Origin: Bacillus sp. FJAT-42376
GTDB taxonomy: Bacteria; Bacillota; Bacilli; Bacillales; Bacillaceae
DNA length: 64,000 nucleotides
Assembly (NCBI RefSeq): GCF_003816055.1
Contig: NZ_CP033906.1
Coordinates: 3,906,001 to 3,970,000, forward strand
Direction of reading: 5' to 3'
Positions 39,119 through 48,805 of the stretch are shown piece after piece. Within the stretch, counting starts at the first letter, position 1. Each line of letters opens with the position of its first letter. The notes beneath the pieces were generated by a model. The model had not been told where the DNA came from. It did not search any database and saw only the letters and a program-made list of their open reading frames with translations. Made by a program: the position numbers and the translations under genes.

Positions 39119-40555
39119 TTAAAGACTTTGTACAAGCCGCTCATACTTTGTCAGCGTAGATACCGTCACTCCGAAAGCATGGGCAGCTTCCGTTTTGGTC
39201 ACACGTTCCCCGCTTTTTTGTTTAAACAGATAATAAAAAGCAGCGGACCAGGCATGGCTGTTCTTCAGGCTAAGCTTAGCCGCATTCGCTTTAAGCATCA
39301 TTTCGAAAAAGGAAAGGAACGTTTTCTCTTCAATAGAACCCAGCTGATGTTTCAGGGCTTCAGCTGCAAAAAAGAGCCTTGCACCTGTGCTACTCACATC
39401 CGCATCCCGGGTCATGGTTTGTTTTAAAAATTCCTTTTCCAGTTCTGATTGAGGCTTCAGGGCATGGTGATGCCTGATTTCTTCCAGCTGGTTGGATTTT
39501 GAAGCGATATATACCAGCGTCAGACGCTCTTGCAAGCTCATATCCTTTAAAGAAGATCGATTCTCCCATGGTTCAGAACCGGCTTTCGAAGGATTCTCGC
39601 GAATAACCCGTGCCCATGCCGACTTTGCCAGTTCTTCCTGACCGAGGTGCCAGGCTGAATAGGATAGCCAGTAAAAGAAGGTATCATCTCCTTCAAATCC
39701 CTGCCGCTGCAGAGACCGGAGCCATTTAAACGCAAGGTCATATTTTCCGATCAGGGCAAATGTGGCTCCAAGCTTATAGCGGTGCTCGACCATAATCGGA
39801 TGCACAATAGACAGCCGTTCTGTTAATGCATGAACTTCAGGATCCTTGCGCTCGTAATAGTAAAACACAAGCAGATTGCAAAGCGCATGCAAATTGCCCT
39901 CGTTCAGTTCAAGAACAAGTTCAAGGTAATGCTTTGCTTTTTCCACATTGCCAGAATAAAAATAAGCAAGGGACAAATTATTATAAGCAGACCAGAATTC
40001 CGGAAATTCTTCAATAATTTCATGCAGCAATGCGATCGCTTCGTCCAGTTTGCCGTTTTCGAGAAGGGACCTTGCCGTTTCCTGCTTTATAATCAGTTCA
40101 TCTGAATCTTCAAAGGAAGGATCTTCGTCTTCCCCTTCAATCATCAGCAAATCAAGTAATTCTTCATTATCTTCTATAAAATCTCCGTCAGGAGCTTCAG
40201 TTGAATAAGCTGTCGCACTTTTATAAGCCTGGTGAAAAAGCCCAAGATGCGCATAATTGTTCGCCATGAAATAATGACAATCGATCATGGTTGGATCTAC
40301 TTTTTCCATTATATCAGTCAAAATTTCATTGGATTCCTGGTAATTTCCCATTTCCGTATAAATCATGGCAAGCTGGGAAAGAAAATTAGAGTTGTCAGGC
40401 TCGAGCGCTGCCGCCCGTTTTAAAAGCTTGCTCGCTTTTTCCAAATTATGCTCTACCCGATAAGCTTTTAAAGCTCTGCGGTAATAATAGGAGCCGTTCT
40501 GGAAAAAAGGAACAACCTGCGCTTTTTGCTGTCGATCAAATAGTTGTTTTCCCAC
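39119..40555 (-). CDS. yvcD: TPR-repeat protein YvcD
   Basis: I choose GTG 40555 (product starts VGKQLFDRQQKAQVVPFFQNG), 6 nt after GGAGG, because the in-frame ATG at 40573 lies ahead of that site. 478 residues, soluble. Tetratricopeptide helices are visible at about 30-140 ('AAALEPDNSNFLSQLAMIYTEMGN', 'YFMANNYAHLGLFHQAY') and 175-300 ('YNNLSLAYFYSGNVEKAKHYLELVL', 'YKLGATFALIGKYDLAFKWL'). An acidic stretch separates the blocks. TPRs bind proteins; the partner is unknown. Confidence 0.9.
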   Translation of the reverse strand: MGKQLFDRQQKAQVVPFFQNGSYYYRRALKAYRVEHNLEKASKLLKRAAALEPDNSNFLSQLAMIYTEMGNYQESNEILTDIMEKVDPTMIDCHYFMANNYAHLGLFHQAYKSATAYSTEAPDGDFIEDNEELLDLLMIEGEDEDPSFEDSDELIIKQETARSLLENGKLDEAIALLHEIIEEFPEFWSAYNNLSLAYFYSGNVEKAKHYLELVLELNEGNLHALCNLLVFYYYERKDPEVHALTERLSIVHPIMVEHRYKLGATFALIGKYDLAFKWLRSLQRQGFEGDDTFFYWLSYSAWHLGQEELAKSAWARVIRENPSKAGSEPWENRSSLKDMSLQERLTLVYIASKSNQLEEIRHHHALKPQSELEKEFLKQTMTRDADVSSTGARLFFAAEALKHQLGSIEEKTFLSFFEMMLKANAAKLSLKNSHAWSAAFYYLFKQKSGERVTKTEAAHAFGVTVSTLTKYERLVQSL

Positions 40556-40649
40556 GGAAATCCTCCATTTCATACATTTAACCGTACGTTAGTATACCAT
40601 AGTTTAACACGTACACAACAGGGCAGACGGCCGTCCCCCCACAAAAAAG

Positions 40650-40684
40650 CAAAAATTCCTTTTTTTGATAAAGGAATTTTTTAT
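40650..40684. terminator. AT-rich terminator-like hairpin upstream of yvcD
   Basis: AAAATTCCTTT pairs with AAAGGAATTTT, with A/T runs on both sides. It lies in the gap between the his operon end and yvcD; the remaining gap (about 40704-40890) holds a decayed GC-rich repeat but no gene. Confidence 0.6.
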
Positions 40685-40896
40685 CGAAAAGCTTTGCAAA
40701 AATGGGCTGTTGATTACAGCTGGCTTGTGCTGCGGACTGCCTGACCCTCCTCTTTGCTTTGTGCCTGCAGGTGTCATCTGTCCCTCTGCACCCTACCTTC
40801 CAGCAGGGTTAAAAATCAAGAGCCATATGATACTTCGCAATCCTTTTGCCCCTGTATGTGATTTATAGATCCGGGTTTACATTAATAAATAGCAGC

Positions 40897-40935
40897 AAAA
40901 AAAGACCAGCTGCACAGTTGGCCGCTGGTTTTTTT
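40897..40935 (-). terminator. his operon terminator
   Basis: On the minus strand ACCAGC / GCTGGT stem with inner pairs (GGCC..), followed by CTTTTTTT, just after hisIE. Confidence 0.85.
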
Positions 40936-40943
40936 GAAAGTGA

Positions 40944-41552
40944 TTATTTCCGTTCTTCCAGTGCTTTCATTACTTCGCTGAACGGAAGCTTTTGCTCCCT
41001 TAAAAGGACGAGCAGATGAAAAATCAAATCAGCCGCTTCCCATTTCAATTCATCATGGCTGCGGTTTTTCGCTGCAATAATAACCTCTGATGCCTCTTCG
41101 CCGACTTTCTTTAAAATCTTGTCGACCCCCTCCGTCAGAAGATACGTCGTGTAAGAACCCTCCGGACGCTCTGTATCGCGCTTTGCAATAACTTGTTCCA
41201 GTTCACTCAGAATCGCATACGGATTGTTCGAAGCTTTTGCCTCTCCTTTTTCAAAACAAGAATAGGACCCTGTATGACAAGCCGGCCCGTTTGGTTCAAC
41301 GAGAACGAGGACTGCATCCTGATCGCAGTCGAAACGCAGTTCTTTAACGGACTGAGTGTTTCCCGAGGTTGCCCCTTTATGCCACAATTCATTCCGGGAT
41401 CGGCTGAAAAACCAGGTCTCTCCGCTTTCAATGGTTTTATCCAGCGATTCTTTATTCATATAGGCAAGTGTCAAAACCTCTTTGCTTATCGCATCCTGAA
41501 CTATGGCAGGAACTAAGCCTTTCTCATCAAAACGCACTTCATCTGCATTCAT
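40944..41552 (-). CDS. hisIE: Bifunctional phosphoribosyl-AMP cyclohydrolase/phosphoribosyl-ATP pyrophosphatase
   Basis: 202 residues. The N-terminal HisI half (about 1-105) has '[24 protein letters not shown]', 'WHKGATSGN', '[21 protein letters not shown]' (zinc Cys/His). The HisE half (about 110-202) has '[23 protein letters not shown]' and '[14 protein letters not shown]'. It catalyses steps 2 and 3 of histidine biosynthesis. Start overlaps the hisF stop (ATGA). Confidence 0.97.
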   Translation of the reverse strand: MNADEVRFDEKGLVPAIVQDAISKEVLTLAYMNKESLDKTIESGETWFFSRSRNELWHKGATSGNTQSVKELRFDCDQDAVLVLVEPNGPACHTGSYSCFEKGEAKASNNPYAILSELEQVIAKRDTERPEGSYTTYLLTEGVDKILKKVGEEASEVIIAAKNRSHDELKWEAADLIFHLLVLLREQKLPFSEVMKALEERK

Positions 41553-42307
41553 CTCATGTTCACTCCTCTGCTTCTCAGCTGGCTTTTAACTTCCTTAACA
41601 GACGTCTCTTTGTAATGGAATATGGACGCGGCAAGGGCAGCATCCGCCTTTCCCTCTTCAAATGCATCGTAAAAATGATCCGCGTTTCCTGCTCCGCCGG
41701 AGGCGATAACCGGCACAGGGACTGCTTCACTGATTTGACGGGTCAAATCCAGATCAAAACCGCTTTTCGCCCCGTCCTGATCCATGCTTGTAAGCAATAT
41801 TTCACCTGCTCCGCGCTTTACTGCTTCCTTTGCCCAGGCAACGGCTTCCCATTTTGTCGGCTTTCGCCCGCCGTGTGTATAGACCCGATAGCTCCCAAGC
41901 TCTTCATCGTATTTGGCATCAATAGCTGCAACAATACACTGGGAGCCAAAGTAAAGAGCACCTTCGGATATAAGATGAGGGTTAAGCAAGGCGGCTGTAT
42001 TGACAGAGACTTTATCTGCTCCGGCACGAAGGATCGCTTTCATATCTTCCAGACTGTTGATTCCTCCGCCAACTGTGAACGGGATCGCAAGTTCTGATGC
42101 GGTCTGCTCCACAACTTCAATCATGGTTTTCCGGCCTTCGTGAGAGGCTGAAATATCAAGAAAAACGAGCTCGTCCGCCCCTTCTTCATCGTAAAACTTC
42201 GCAAGCTCGACCGGATCTCCTGCATCTCTCAGTTCCACAAACTGTACACCTTTTACCACCCTGCCGTCCTTTACATCAAGACAGGGTATAATTCGCTTAG
42301 TAATCAT
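41549..42307 (-). CDS. hisF: Imidazole glycerol phosphate synthase cyclase subunit
   Basis: 252 residues, TIM barrel. '[17 protein letters not shown]' (catalytic Asp11), '[13 protein letters not shown]', '[10 protein letters not shown]', '[12 protein letters not shown]', '[15 protein letters not shown]' (Asp130) and '[17 protein letters not shown]'. With HisH it turns PRFAR and glutamine-derived ammonia into IGP and AICAR. Overlaps hisA by 4 bp. Confidence 0.97.
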   Translation of the reverse strand: MITKRIIPCLDVKDGRVVKGVQFVELRDAGDPVELAKFYDEEGADELVFLDISASHEGRKTMIEVVEQTASELAIPFTVGGGINSLEDMKAILRAGADKVSVNTAALLNPHLISEGALYFGSQCIVAAIDAKYDEELGSYRVYTHGGRKPTKWEAVAWAKEAVKRGAGEILLTSMDQDGAKSGFDLDLTRQISEAVPVPVIASGGAGNADHFYDAFEEGKADAALAASIFHYKETSVKEVKSQLRSRGVNMR

Positions 42308-43035
42308 CGGCCTGTCACCTCTTGAAGAGCATCCTTTAAAGCAAAACGGTTTGTATAGAGCGCTTTGCCGATAATCGCTCCTGAAATTCCATCTTCGCGG
42401 GAAAGAGCTTGAAGATCTTCTATGGAACTGACTCCCCCTGAAGCAATAACCGTTTTTCCGGTTGCTCTTGCAATCTCAGCGGTGGATTGAATATTAGGGC
42501 CGGACAGCATGCCATCCGTTGCAATATCCGTAAAAATGAACGTTTCCGCCCCATGCTCCGCAAGCTCTTTTCCAAGATCGGCCGCTTTTACACGGGATGT
42601 GTTCAGCCATCCCTCTGTTGAGACAAAGCCGTCTTTCGCATCGAGACCGATGGCAATCTTCTTTTTGTATTTGGAAAGCATATCCTTTACAAAGGCAGGA
42701 TCGGATATAGCAGCGCTTCCCAGAATGACACGGTCAGCACCTTGGCCAAGGTACCATTCAATATCGCGTTCCGTCCGGATTCCGCCGCCAATCTGTACGT
42801 TTACATCCAGTTCGCGGGCGACGCTTATAACGTGTTCGCTATTTACGGGCCTTCCTTCTTTAGCCCCATCCAAATCAACCATGTGAATCCATTCTGCCCC
42901 CTGATCGGCAAAGCGTTTTGCCATGTCAAAAGGTGAATCCCCATAAATCGTCTCCTGATTGTAATCACCTTGAATAAGTCGTACACACTTGCCGTCTCTC
43001 ATGTCAATGGCCGGATATAATATGAACGGCTTCAT
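42304..43035 (-). CDS. hisA: ProFAR isomerase
   Basis: 243 residues, TIM barrel. '[18 protein letters not shown]' (catalytic Asp8), '[15 protein letters not shown]', '[12 protein letters not shown]', '[11 protein letters not shown]', '[15 protein letters not shown]' (Asp) and '[13 protein letters not shown]'. Isomerises the ribosyl moiety in histidine biosynthesis. Start ATG overlaps the hisH stop by 4 bp. Confidence 0.97.
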   Translation of the reverse strand: MKPFILYPAIDMRDGKCVRLIQGDYNQETIYGDSPFDMAKRFADQGAEWIHMVDLDGAKEGRPVNSEHVISVARELDVNVQIGGGIRTERDIEWYLGQGADRVILGSAAISDPAFVKDMLSKYKKKIAIGLDAKDGFVSTEGWLNTSRVKAADLGKELAEHGAETFIFTDIATDGMLSGPNIQSTAEIARATGKTVIASGGVSSIEDLQALSREDGISGAIIGKALYTNRFALKDALQEVTGR

Positions 43036-43664
43036 GCATTCGCCCCCTCTTTTACTTTTTCAGCAAACCGCTTCAAAATGGCCAGACCCGCTGTACTGCT
43101 CTTTTCGGGATGGAACTGGGTGCCGTATACATTTCCGCTCCCTACTACTGCAGGAACCTCAATCCCGTAATCGGCACTCGCCAGAACCGTTTTCGGCTGG
43201 TCCGCTCTCACATAAAAAGAGTGCACAAAATAAGCGTGCTGCCCTCCAAGGCCATTAATCAGAAACGATTCATTTTTTATAATCAATTCATTCCATCCCA
43301 TATGAGGAACCTTCTGCTTGCCGCCTGCCGTTTTGGTCGGGAGTTTTCCTACCTTGCCTTTTAGCAATCCCAGTCCTTTTGTCCGGCCATTTTCTTCACT
43401 TTCATCAAAAAGCAGCTGCATCCCGAGGCATATTCCAAGAATCGGTTTTCCTTTTGCTGCCTCAGATTTAATAAAATCCGCCAGACTATCGGCATGAAGA
43501 TTTTGCATCGCATCCTTAAACGCTCCGACTCCCGGCAGTATGTACCCGTCTGCTTCCATTAAATCTTCGCGTATCCCGGAGACAAAGTAAGGAATCTCCA
43601 TTCGTTCCAGCGCTTTGCGGACACTGAAGATATTCCCCATTCCGTAATCAATAATTCCGATCAT
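43032..43664 (-). CDS. hisH: Imidazole glycerol phosphate synthase glutaminase subunit
   Basis: 210 residues, class I glutamine amidotransferase. '[19 protein letters not shown]', '[11 protein letters not shown]', nucleophile Cys in '[12 protein letters not shown]', and the His/Glu pair in '[14 protein letters not shown]'. It feeds ammonia to HisF. Its ATG follows the hisB TAA without a gap. Confidence 0.97.
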   Translation of the reverse strand: MIGIIDYGMGNIFSVRKALERMEIPYFVSGIREDLMEADGYILPGVGAFKDAMQNLHADSLADFIKSEAAKGKPILGICLGMQLLFDESEENGRTKGLGLLKGKVGKLPTKTAGGKQKVPHMGWNELIIKNESFLINGLGGQHAYFVHSFYVRADQPKTVLASADYGIEVPAVVGSGNVYGTQFHPEKSSTAGLAILKRFAEKVKEGANA

Positions 43665-44252
43665 TTACAGCATTCCTTTCGTCGATGGAACCCCTTTTAT
43701 GCGAGGGTCAATCGTTGACGCTTCATCCAGTGCACGGGCCAATGCTTTAAAGACAGCTTCAATGATGTGATGGGTATTCTGTCCATAATGAATGATGACA
43801 TGAAGGTTGATCCTTGCTTCTAAGGCAACCTTCCATAAAAATTCATGGACAAGCTCTGTATCAAATGTGCCGACTTTCGAACTTGGCAGGCTCCCCTTCA
43901 TTTCAAAGTGCGGACGATTGCTTAAATCCACTACTACCTGCGCAAGAGCTTCGTCCATTGGAACGATCGCTGAACCGTATCGCTTGATTCCTTTTTTGTC
44001 ACCAAGCGCTTCACGGAACACTTGTCCAAGGCAAATGCCGATGTCCTCCGTTGTATGGTGGTCATCCACCTCAATGTCACCAGAAGCCTTAACCGTAAGA
44101 TCGAACTGGCCATGCTTGGCAAACAAATCAAGCATATGAGTCATAAAAGGAACGCCTGTCTCGAGATCAGATCTTCCTTCCCCATCAATATTCAGCTCTA
44201 AGCTTATTTGCGTTTCATTTGTATTCCGTTCAATAAAAGATTTTCTGGACAT
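43665..44252 (-). CDS. hisB: Imidazoleglycerol-phosphate dehydratase
   Basis: 195 residues. The two Mn-binding repeats '[23 protein letters not shown]' with '[15 protein letters not shown]' and '[15 protein letters not shown]' with '[17 protein letters not shown]' are complete. Sixth step of histidine biosynthesis. Three bases separate it from hisD. Confidence 0.97.
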   Translation of the reverse strand: MSRKSFIERNTNETQISLELNIDGEGRSDLETGVPFMTHMLDLFAKHGQFDLTVKASGDIEVDDHHTTEDIGICLGQVFREALGDKKGIKRYGSAIVPMDEALAQVVVDLSNRPHFEMKGSLPSSKVGTFDTELVHEFLWKVALEARINLHVIIHYGQNTHHIIEAVFKALARALDEASTIDPRIKGVPSTKGML

Positions 44253-44255
44253 GGA

Positions 44256-45455
44256 TTATTGCCTCTCTTTCAAACGTTCTTCAATAGCACGGGCATGTGC
44301 CTCAAGTCCTTCGTACCGTGCAAACTCTGCGATTTTTGCTGCATTTTTTTCAAACGCTTCCCTGCTGTAGTAGATAACGCTTGATTTTTTCGTAAAGTCA
44401 TCGACATTAAGCGGACTCGAAAATCTGGCCGTACCGCTTGTCGGAAGCACGTGGTTCGGGCCGGCAAAATAATCACCGACAGGCTCTGAGCTATACCGGC
44501 CCATAAAGATCGCCCCTGCATGGCGGATTGAACCAAGCCAGTCAAAAGGATCCTTTACTAAAAGCTCCAAATGCTCAGGTGCCAAATCGTTGACCATCCG
44601 GATTGCCTCTTCTTTTGTTTCCGCAACGAGATATTTGCCGTTTTGATCCATAGATGCTTTGGCAATGTCCTTCCGCGGCAAATCCTCCAGCTGTTTATCC
44701 ACTTCACGCTTCACTTCTTCTGCAAAAGCACTGGAGGTCGTAATCAAAATACTTCTGGAAAGGGGATCATGCTCCGCCTGGGAAAGAAGATCAGCGGCTG
44801 CCTCATTCGCCCTTGCCGACTCATCCGCCACAACGGCGATTTCACTTGGTCCGGCAATCATATCAATATCAACATCCCCAAATACTTCCCGCTTTGCAGT
44901 TGCGACATATATGTTTCCGGGACCGACAATTTTATCTACACGTTTAATCGTTTCCGTTCCATAAGCAAGTGCAGCGACTGCCTGTGCTCCGCCTACTTTA
45001 TAAATTTCTGTTACCCCAAGCTCATTGGCGGCAACAAGAACGCCTGCCGGAATGGTTCCCTCTTTGGAAGGGGGAGAAACCATCGCAATCCGTTCAACCC
45101 CTGCTACCTGAGCCGGGATGACATTCATAAGAACCGATGACGGATAGGCAGCCGTTCCGCCAGGAACATACACTCCGGCCGAGTCAAGCGGCGTTACTTT
45201 CTGTCCCAACACGGTTCCATCCGGATTCGTCATAAACCAGGAATCCCGCTTTTGTTTGCTGTGAAAAAGCGTAATATTCTCTATAGCCTCCCTGATAACC
45301 GCAAGCAGGGAATCTTCTATTTTACTGTAAGCATCCCGGATTTCTTCTTCTGTGACCCGAAAAGAATCCAGACGAACACCGTCAAATTTCTCTGTATACC
45401 GTCTCAGCGCTTCATCGCCCTGTTTTTTTACGTCTTCAATAATGTCTCTAACCAT
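44256..45455 (-). CDS. hisD: Histidinol dehydrogenase, N-terminally short
   Basis: 399 residues; ATG 45455 behind AGGGAGGG. The catalytic body is complete: '[23 protein letters not shown]', '[16 protein letters not shown]', '[16 protein letters not shown]', '[14 protein letters not shown]', 'SQAEHDP', 'APEHLEL' and '[14 protein letters not shown]', ending near the usual C-terminus. Family members are about 427-434 residues; the first 25-28 residues of the usual protein are missing. An in-frame TGA at 45480-45482 with no start codon in between rules out an upstream extension. It oxidises histidinol to histidine in two NAD-dependent steps. Confidence 0.93.
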   Translation of the reverse strand: MVRDIIEDVKKQGDEALRRYTEKFDGVRLDSFRVTEEEIRDAYSKIEDSLLAVIREAIENITLFHSKQKRDSWFMTNPDGTVLGQKVTPLDSAGVYVPGGTAAYPSSVLMNVIPAQVAGVERIAMVSPPSKEGTIPAGVLVAANELGVTEIYKVGGAQAVAALAYGTETIKRVDKIVGPGNIYVATAKREVFGDVDIDMIAGPSEIAVVADESARANEAAADLLSQAEHDPLSRSILITTSSAFAEEVKREVDKQLEDLPRKDIAKASMDQNGKYLVAETKEEAIRMVNDLAPEHLELLVKDPFDWLGSIRHAGAIFMGRYSSEPVGDYFAGPNHVLPTSGTARFSSPLNVDDFTKKSSVIYYSREAFEKNAAKIAEFARYEGLEAHARAIEERLKERQ

Positions 45456-45468
45456 ATGTCTTCCCTCC

Positions 45469-46101
45469 CTACCGGTTATTCACCGCTTTTGACAGACGCT
45501 CCGCCAGTTCATCAATCTGGACATCCTTCATCCGGTAGCTGACAGGATTGACAATCAGCCGGGACGTCACTTCCGTAATGTGCTCATATTCAATGAGCCC
45601 GTTTTCCTTAAGCGTACGGCCTGTAGAAACAATATCAACAATGCGGTCGGAGAGGCCAATCATAGGAGCAAGCTCAATAGAGCCATTCAGCTTAATAATC
45701 TCCACTTGCTCACCTTGTTCCCTGAAATAACTGGACGCAATGTTTGGATACTTCGTCGCAATCCTCGGTGCCACCTCACTCATCGGATGATCCGGCAAAC
45801 CGGCAACGGCCAAATAACAGCGGCTGATTTGAAGATCCAGCACCTCATACACATCCCTTTCTTCTTCAAGCAATACATCTTTTCCTGCAATGCCTACATC
45901 TGCAACCCCGTGTTCAACATAGGTAGACACATCCATCGGCTTAGCCAGAAAGAAGCGGAGATTTTCTTCCGGAATATCCAAAATCAGCTTGCGGCTGTCG
46001 TCAAACTCCGGCGGAAGTTTGTAGCCGGCTTCCCTCAAAAGCTCAGCAGCCTCTTCAAAAATTCTTCCTTTAGGCATTGCAATCGTCAGCACATCACTCA
46101 T
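45469..46101 (-). CDS. hisG: ATP phosphoribosyltransferase, short form
   Basis: Start placed at ATG 46101 ([18 protein letters not shown]) behind AGAGGTGC; 210 residues. This is the short HisG that lacks the C-terminal regulatory domain and needs HisZ. Motifs: '[24 protein letters not shown]', '[14 protein letters not shown]', '[27 protein letters not shown]' (PRPP-binding). First enzyme of the pathway. Overlaps hisZ by 8 bp. Confidence 0.97.
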   Translation of the reverse strand: MSDVLTIAMPKGRIFEEAAELLREAGYKLPPEFDDSRKLILDIPEENLRFFLAKPMDVSTYVEHGVADVGIAGKDVLLEEERDVYEVLDLQISRCYLAVAGLPDHPMSEVAPRIATKYPNIASSYFREQGEQVEIIKLNGSIELAPMIGLSDRIVDIVSTGRTLKENGLIEYEHITEVTSRLIVNPVSYRMKDVQIDELAERLSKAVNNR

Positions 46102-47266
46102 CAGAAGCACCTCTTTTCGAACCGATAAAATAAGCCACCTCTTCAAACTGCTTTGTAAAGGAATCCACATCCTCCACACCGGAAAGATTTTGGAGCACCG
46201 TCATTTTCCCGTCTTTTCTTAAAGAACCGGCATACTCGATCGCTTCTCTTATCCGCTCCTGGGAGAAAATCACGCAATACTTCGGTTCTTCTCTTTCCGT
46301 TTCATCCAGCGCTTCAAGAAGCTGGCCAAGCTGCAGGCCAAAACCAGTCGCCGCCGCAGGGCGGTCAAATTTCTCCATCAGGCGGTTATACCTTCCGCCA
46401 TTTCCAAGCGGAAAACCAACCTTATCCGTATATACTTCAAATAAAATCCCTGTGTAATAACTCATATGGCTGACAATATTTAAATCAAGCTTTACATATT
46501 CAGCTGCGCCGAATTCTTCAAGCATGCTCCAAAGCTTTTGAAGCTCATCAATGGCCTCTCTGCAATCATTGGATTCACAGATGGACAGAGCCTCAAGCAT
46601 CTTACCCGCATCCCCTCTTAACGTAAGAAAATCCAAAAGGCGCTGCTTATCAATAGAAGACAATGCAAGAGATTTTACATGCTCGCGGTATCCGACGTAA
46701 TTTTTCTCATAAAGAAAACGTCTTAGCTTATCAGCTCGTTCCTGGTTCCCAAGAATCTCTTTGAAAAGAGCATCCGCAAACCCAATATGGCCGATAGCTA
46801 CCCTGAAATTTTGAAGACCGGAAGCACGAAGCGCAGAAATCATAAGAGAAATGGCCTCCGCATCCGCACTGATGGACGCATCCCCGATCAATTCCACTCC
46901 TATCTGCTCAAACTCCGCAGCACGTCCGCCTTCCCGCTGCTGCGCCCTGAATACATTCGCCTGATAAGAAAGCCGGAGCGGAGAATTTCCTGCCATCCTA
47001 GAAGCCGCCACCCTCGCAATCGGAGCCGTCATATCCGGCCGGAGCACGAGTGTTTTCCCCTGCTGATCCAGCAATTTAAACAGCTGCTGATCCAAAATCG
47101 CCGACTGTACACCAACCGTTTCATAATATTCAAGCGTAGGAGTTTCAATAAAATCGTATCCCCATCCGCTGATTTCCCTCATAATTTTCTTCCTGACCGC
47201 ACTCTTCCTTTTATAAAGAGCAGGAAGCGTATCCCTCATGCCAAGAGGCTTTTCAAACATAAACAT
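46094..47266 (-). CDS. hisZ: ATP phosphoribosyltransferase regulatory subunit HisZ
   Basis: 390 residues from ATG 47266, preceded by GGGGG; a histidyl-tRNA-synthetase-like protein. '[24 protein letters not shown]', motif 2-like '[19 protein letters not shown]' and '[23 protein letters not shown]', '[25 protein letters not shown]'. It binds histidine and gives allosteric control to the short HisG. First gene of the operon. Confidence 0.95.
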   Translation of the reverse strand: MFMFEKPLGMRDTLPALYKRKSAVRKKIMREISGWGYDFIETPTLEYYETVGVQSAILDQQLFKLLDQQGKTLVLRPDMTAPIARVAASRMAGNSPLRLSYQANVFRAQQREGGRAAEFEQIGVELIGDASISADAEAISLMISALRASGLQNFRVAIGHIGFADALFKEILGNQERADKLRRFLYEKNYVGYREHVKSLALSSIDKQRLLDFLTLRGDAGKMLEALSICESNDCREAIDELQKLWSMLEEFGAAEYVKLDLNIVSHMSYYTGILFEVYTDKVGFPLGNGGRYNRLMEKFDRPAAATGFGLQLGQLLEALDETEREEPKYCVIFSQERIREAIEYAGSLRKDGKMTVLQNLSGVEDVDSFTKQFEEVAYFIGSKRGASDE

Positions 47267-47318
47267 CAATCGGAACCCCCAATTTATACGAAATGTTCAA
47301 AATCCTTTAGTTCGCTAA

Positions 47319-47356
47319 TATGGTACCATACTAACAAAATAAAGGCATTCATTCAA
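47319..47356 (-). promoter_or_regulatory. his operon promoter with overlapping palindrome
   Basis: On the minus strand TTGAAT (47351-47356), 17 bp, TAGTAT (47328-47333). A 12-bp perfect palindrome TATGGTACCATA (47319-47330), extended imperfectly on both sides, overlaps the -10 region. This position suits a repressor operator. A TrpR-family histidine regulator (YerC/HisR type) is a possible binder; that is inference. Confidence 0.55.
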
Positions 47357-47433
47357 GGAAAAATTATTATCTGTTTGTATGCTTCCCTCTTTTTATCATT
47401 CTTCAACCTATTCAGAAGGAGGAGGGCAAAAAG

Positions 47434-48249
47434 GTGCTGGTAATCCTCTGGATCGGGATAGTGGCTCTCACTGGGGTGTTTGGGGACATCGGCTCTTTGG
47501 GGCTTCCCGGACATTGTTCCCGGACATCGCCGCTCTTTTCGGGCCTTCCCGGACATCGTTCCCGGACATCAGCTCTCAATCCAGCCTTCCCGGACATTGT
47601 TCCCGGACATTGTTCCCGGACATCACCTCTCAATCCAGCCTTCCCGGACATTGTTCCCGGACATCGCCGCTCTTTTCGGGCCTTCCCGGACATTGTTCCC
47701 GGACATCAGCTCTCAATCAGGGCTTCCCGGACATTGTTCCCGGACATCAGCTCTCAATCCGGGCTTCCCGGACATTGTTCCCGGACATCAGCTCTCAATC
47801 CAGGCTTCCCGGACATTGTTCCCGGACATCGCCGCTCTTTTCAAGTCTTCCCGGACATTGTTGCCGGACATCAGCTCTCAATCCAGCCTTCCCGGACATT
47901 GTTCGCGGACATCAGCTCTCAACCGGGGCTTCCCGGACATTGTTCCCGGACATCACATCTCTTTCCATGTCTTCCCGGACATTGTTCCCGGACATCGCCT
48001 CTCTTTCCACGTCTTCCCGGACATTGTTCCCGGACATCGCATCTCTTTCCACGTCTTCCCGGACATTGTTCCCGGACATCGCCGCTCTTTTCACGTCTTC
48101 CCGGACATTGTCCCCGGACATCGCCGCTCTTTTCACGTCTTCCCGGACATTGTTCCCGGACATCGCCGCTCTTTCCACGTCTTCCCGGCGCCCACTGTCC
48201 CTCCCGTTATGACCGTACTTCATCATCCGATCAATCACCAATCCCCTAA
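47434..48249 (+). CDS. Doubtful frame: hydrophobic start followed by minisatellite translation
   Basis: GTG 47434 is preceded at 8 nt by GGAGGAGGG, a strong ribosome site. The first 20 residues are a membrane-like stretch ('LVILWIGIVALTGVFGDIGS'), after which the frame enters the minisatellite ('LPGHCSRTS', 'FPDIVPGH'). Because unit length alternates between 41 and 42 bp, the peptide repeat changes frame along the array, which argues against selection for a protein. It may be a real short membrane gene whose 3' part was replaced by the repeat. Confidence 0.2.
   Translation: MLVILWIGIVALTGVFGDIGSLGLPGHCSRTSPLFSGLPGHRSRTSALNPAFPDIVPGHCSRTSPLNPAFPDIVPGHRRSFRAFPDIVPGHQLSIRASRTLFPDISSQSGLPGHCSRTSALNPGFPDIVPGHRRSFQVFPDIVAGHQLSIQPSRTLFADISSQPGLPGHCSRTSHLFPCLPGHCSRTSPLFPRLPGHCSRTSHLFPRLPGHCSRTSPLFSRLPGHCPRTSPLFSRLPGHCSRTSPLFPRLPGAHCPSRYDRTSSSDQSPIP
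47514..48188. repeat. Minisatellite: about 16 tandem units of 41-42 bp
   Basis: Each unit has a constant part TTCCCGGACATTG followed by TTCCCGGACATC and a variable part of 16-17 bp. Two main variable types occur: GCCGCTCTTTTCxxGyC (42-bp units) and AGCTCTCAATCxxGGC (41-bp units). The third unit has one extra 13-bp TTCCCGGACATTG. The plus strand has no stop codon in any frame. Units near 47990-48188 are the most uniform. The array fills most of the 47267-48272 gap. It is not a CRISPR: the 'spacers' are near copies of each other. Confidence 0.92.
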
Positions 48250-48254
48250 AAAGA

Positions 48255-48295
48255 AAAACCCACTGAACAGAATCAGTCTATCTGTTCAGCGGGTT
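48255..48295 (-). terminator. yvoF operon terminator
   Basis: On the minus strand AACCCGCTGAACAG pairs with CTGTTCAGTGGGTT and is followed by TTTCTTTTT. The yvoF stop codon lies in the loop. Confidence 0.88.
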
Positions 48296-48803
48296 CCATG
48301 ATCGCTCTTTTTTCCATTTCTTCTTTTGTATAAATAATCCGCATCGGGTTGCCGCCTGCGAATGCGCCGGCAGGGACATCTTTGTGTACGAGGGTGCCGG
48401 CGGAGACGATGGCTCCGTCTCCGATGGTCACTCCAGGTAAAATCGTACTGTTGGCGCCAATCATGACTTCATCGCCGATTATCACATCTCCAAGACGATA
48501 TTCTTTAATCAGGTACTCATGGGCAAGAATCGTCGTATTGTAGCCAATTACCGTATTGCGGCCTACTTTAATTTTTTCAGGAAACATGATGTCGAGCATG
48601 ACCATGAGGGCAAACGATGTCTGCTTCCCCGCTTCCACTCCGAGAAAGGTGCGGTACATCCAATTTTTCATGCCGAGAAACGGGGTGTATCTGGCAAGCT
48701 GGATGACGGCAAAGTTTCTGGCTACTTTCCAGAATGGCACCGTTTTGTATATATGCCATAGAGAGTTGGCTCCGGTCACCGGATAGCGTGTCGTCCTTCG
48801 CAC
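48273..48803 (-). CDS. yvoF: Hexapeptide-repeat acetyltransferase YvoF
   Basis: 176 residues; GTG start with GGAGTGG upstream. The left-handed beta helix is marked by hexapeptides ('VGRNTVIGYNTTIL', 'IGDEVMIGANSTILPGVTIGDGAIVSAGTLVHKDVPAGAFAGGNPMRI' region). The N-terminal 55 residues are conserved with B. subtilis YvoF ('ANSLWHIYKTVPF', 'ARYTPFLGMKNW'). Putative acetyl-CoA-dependent O-acetyltransferase of unknown substrate. Last gene of the hprK operon. Confidence 0.93.
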   Translation of the reverse strand: MRRTTRYPVTGANSLWHIYKTVPFWKVARNFAVIQLARYTPFLGMKNWMYRTFLGVEAGKQTSFALMVMLDIMFPEKIKVGRNTVIGYNTTILAHEYLIKEYRLGDVIIGDEVMIGANSTILPGVTIGDGAIVSAGTLVHKDVPAGAFAGGNPMRIIYTKEEMEKRAIMEPAEQID

Positions 48804-48805
48804 AA

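Noticed and set aside
47514..48188. CRISPR array
   Set aside because: The repeated part is about 25 bp made of two copies of the same 11-12 bp, and the intervening 16-17 bp are near copies of each other instead of unique spacers. No cas genes are present.
47912..48241. Minus-strand repeat protein 'MSGNNVREDVKRAA'
   Set aside because: It is only open over the six 42-bp units; the 41-bp units break the frame, it has no ribosome site, and its end runs through the repeat by chance.
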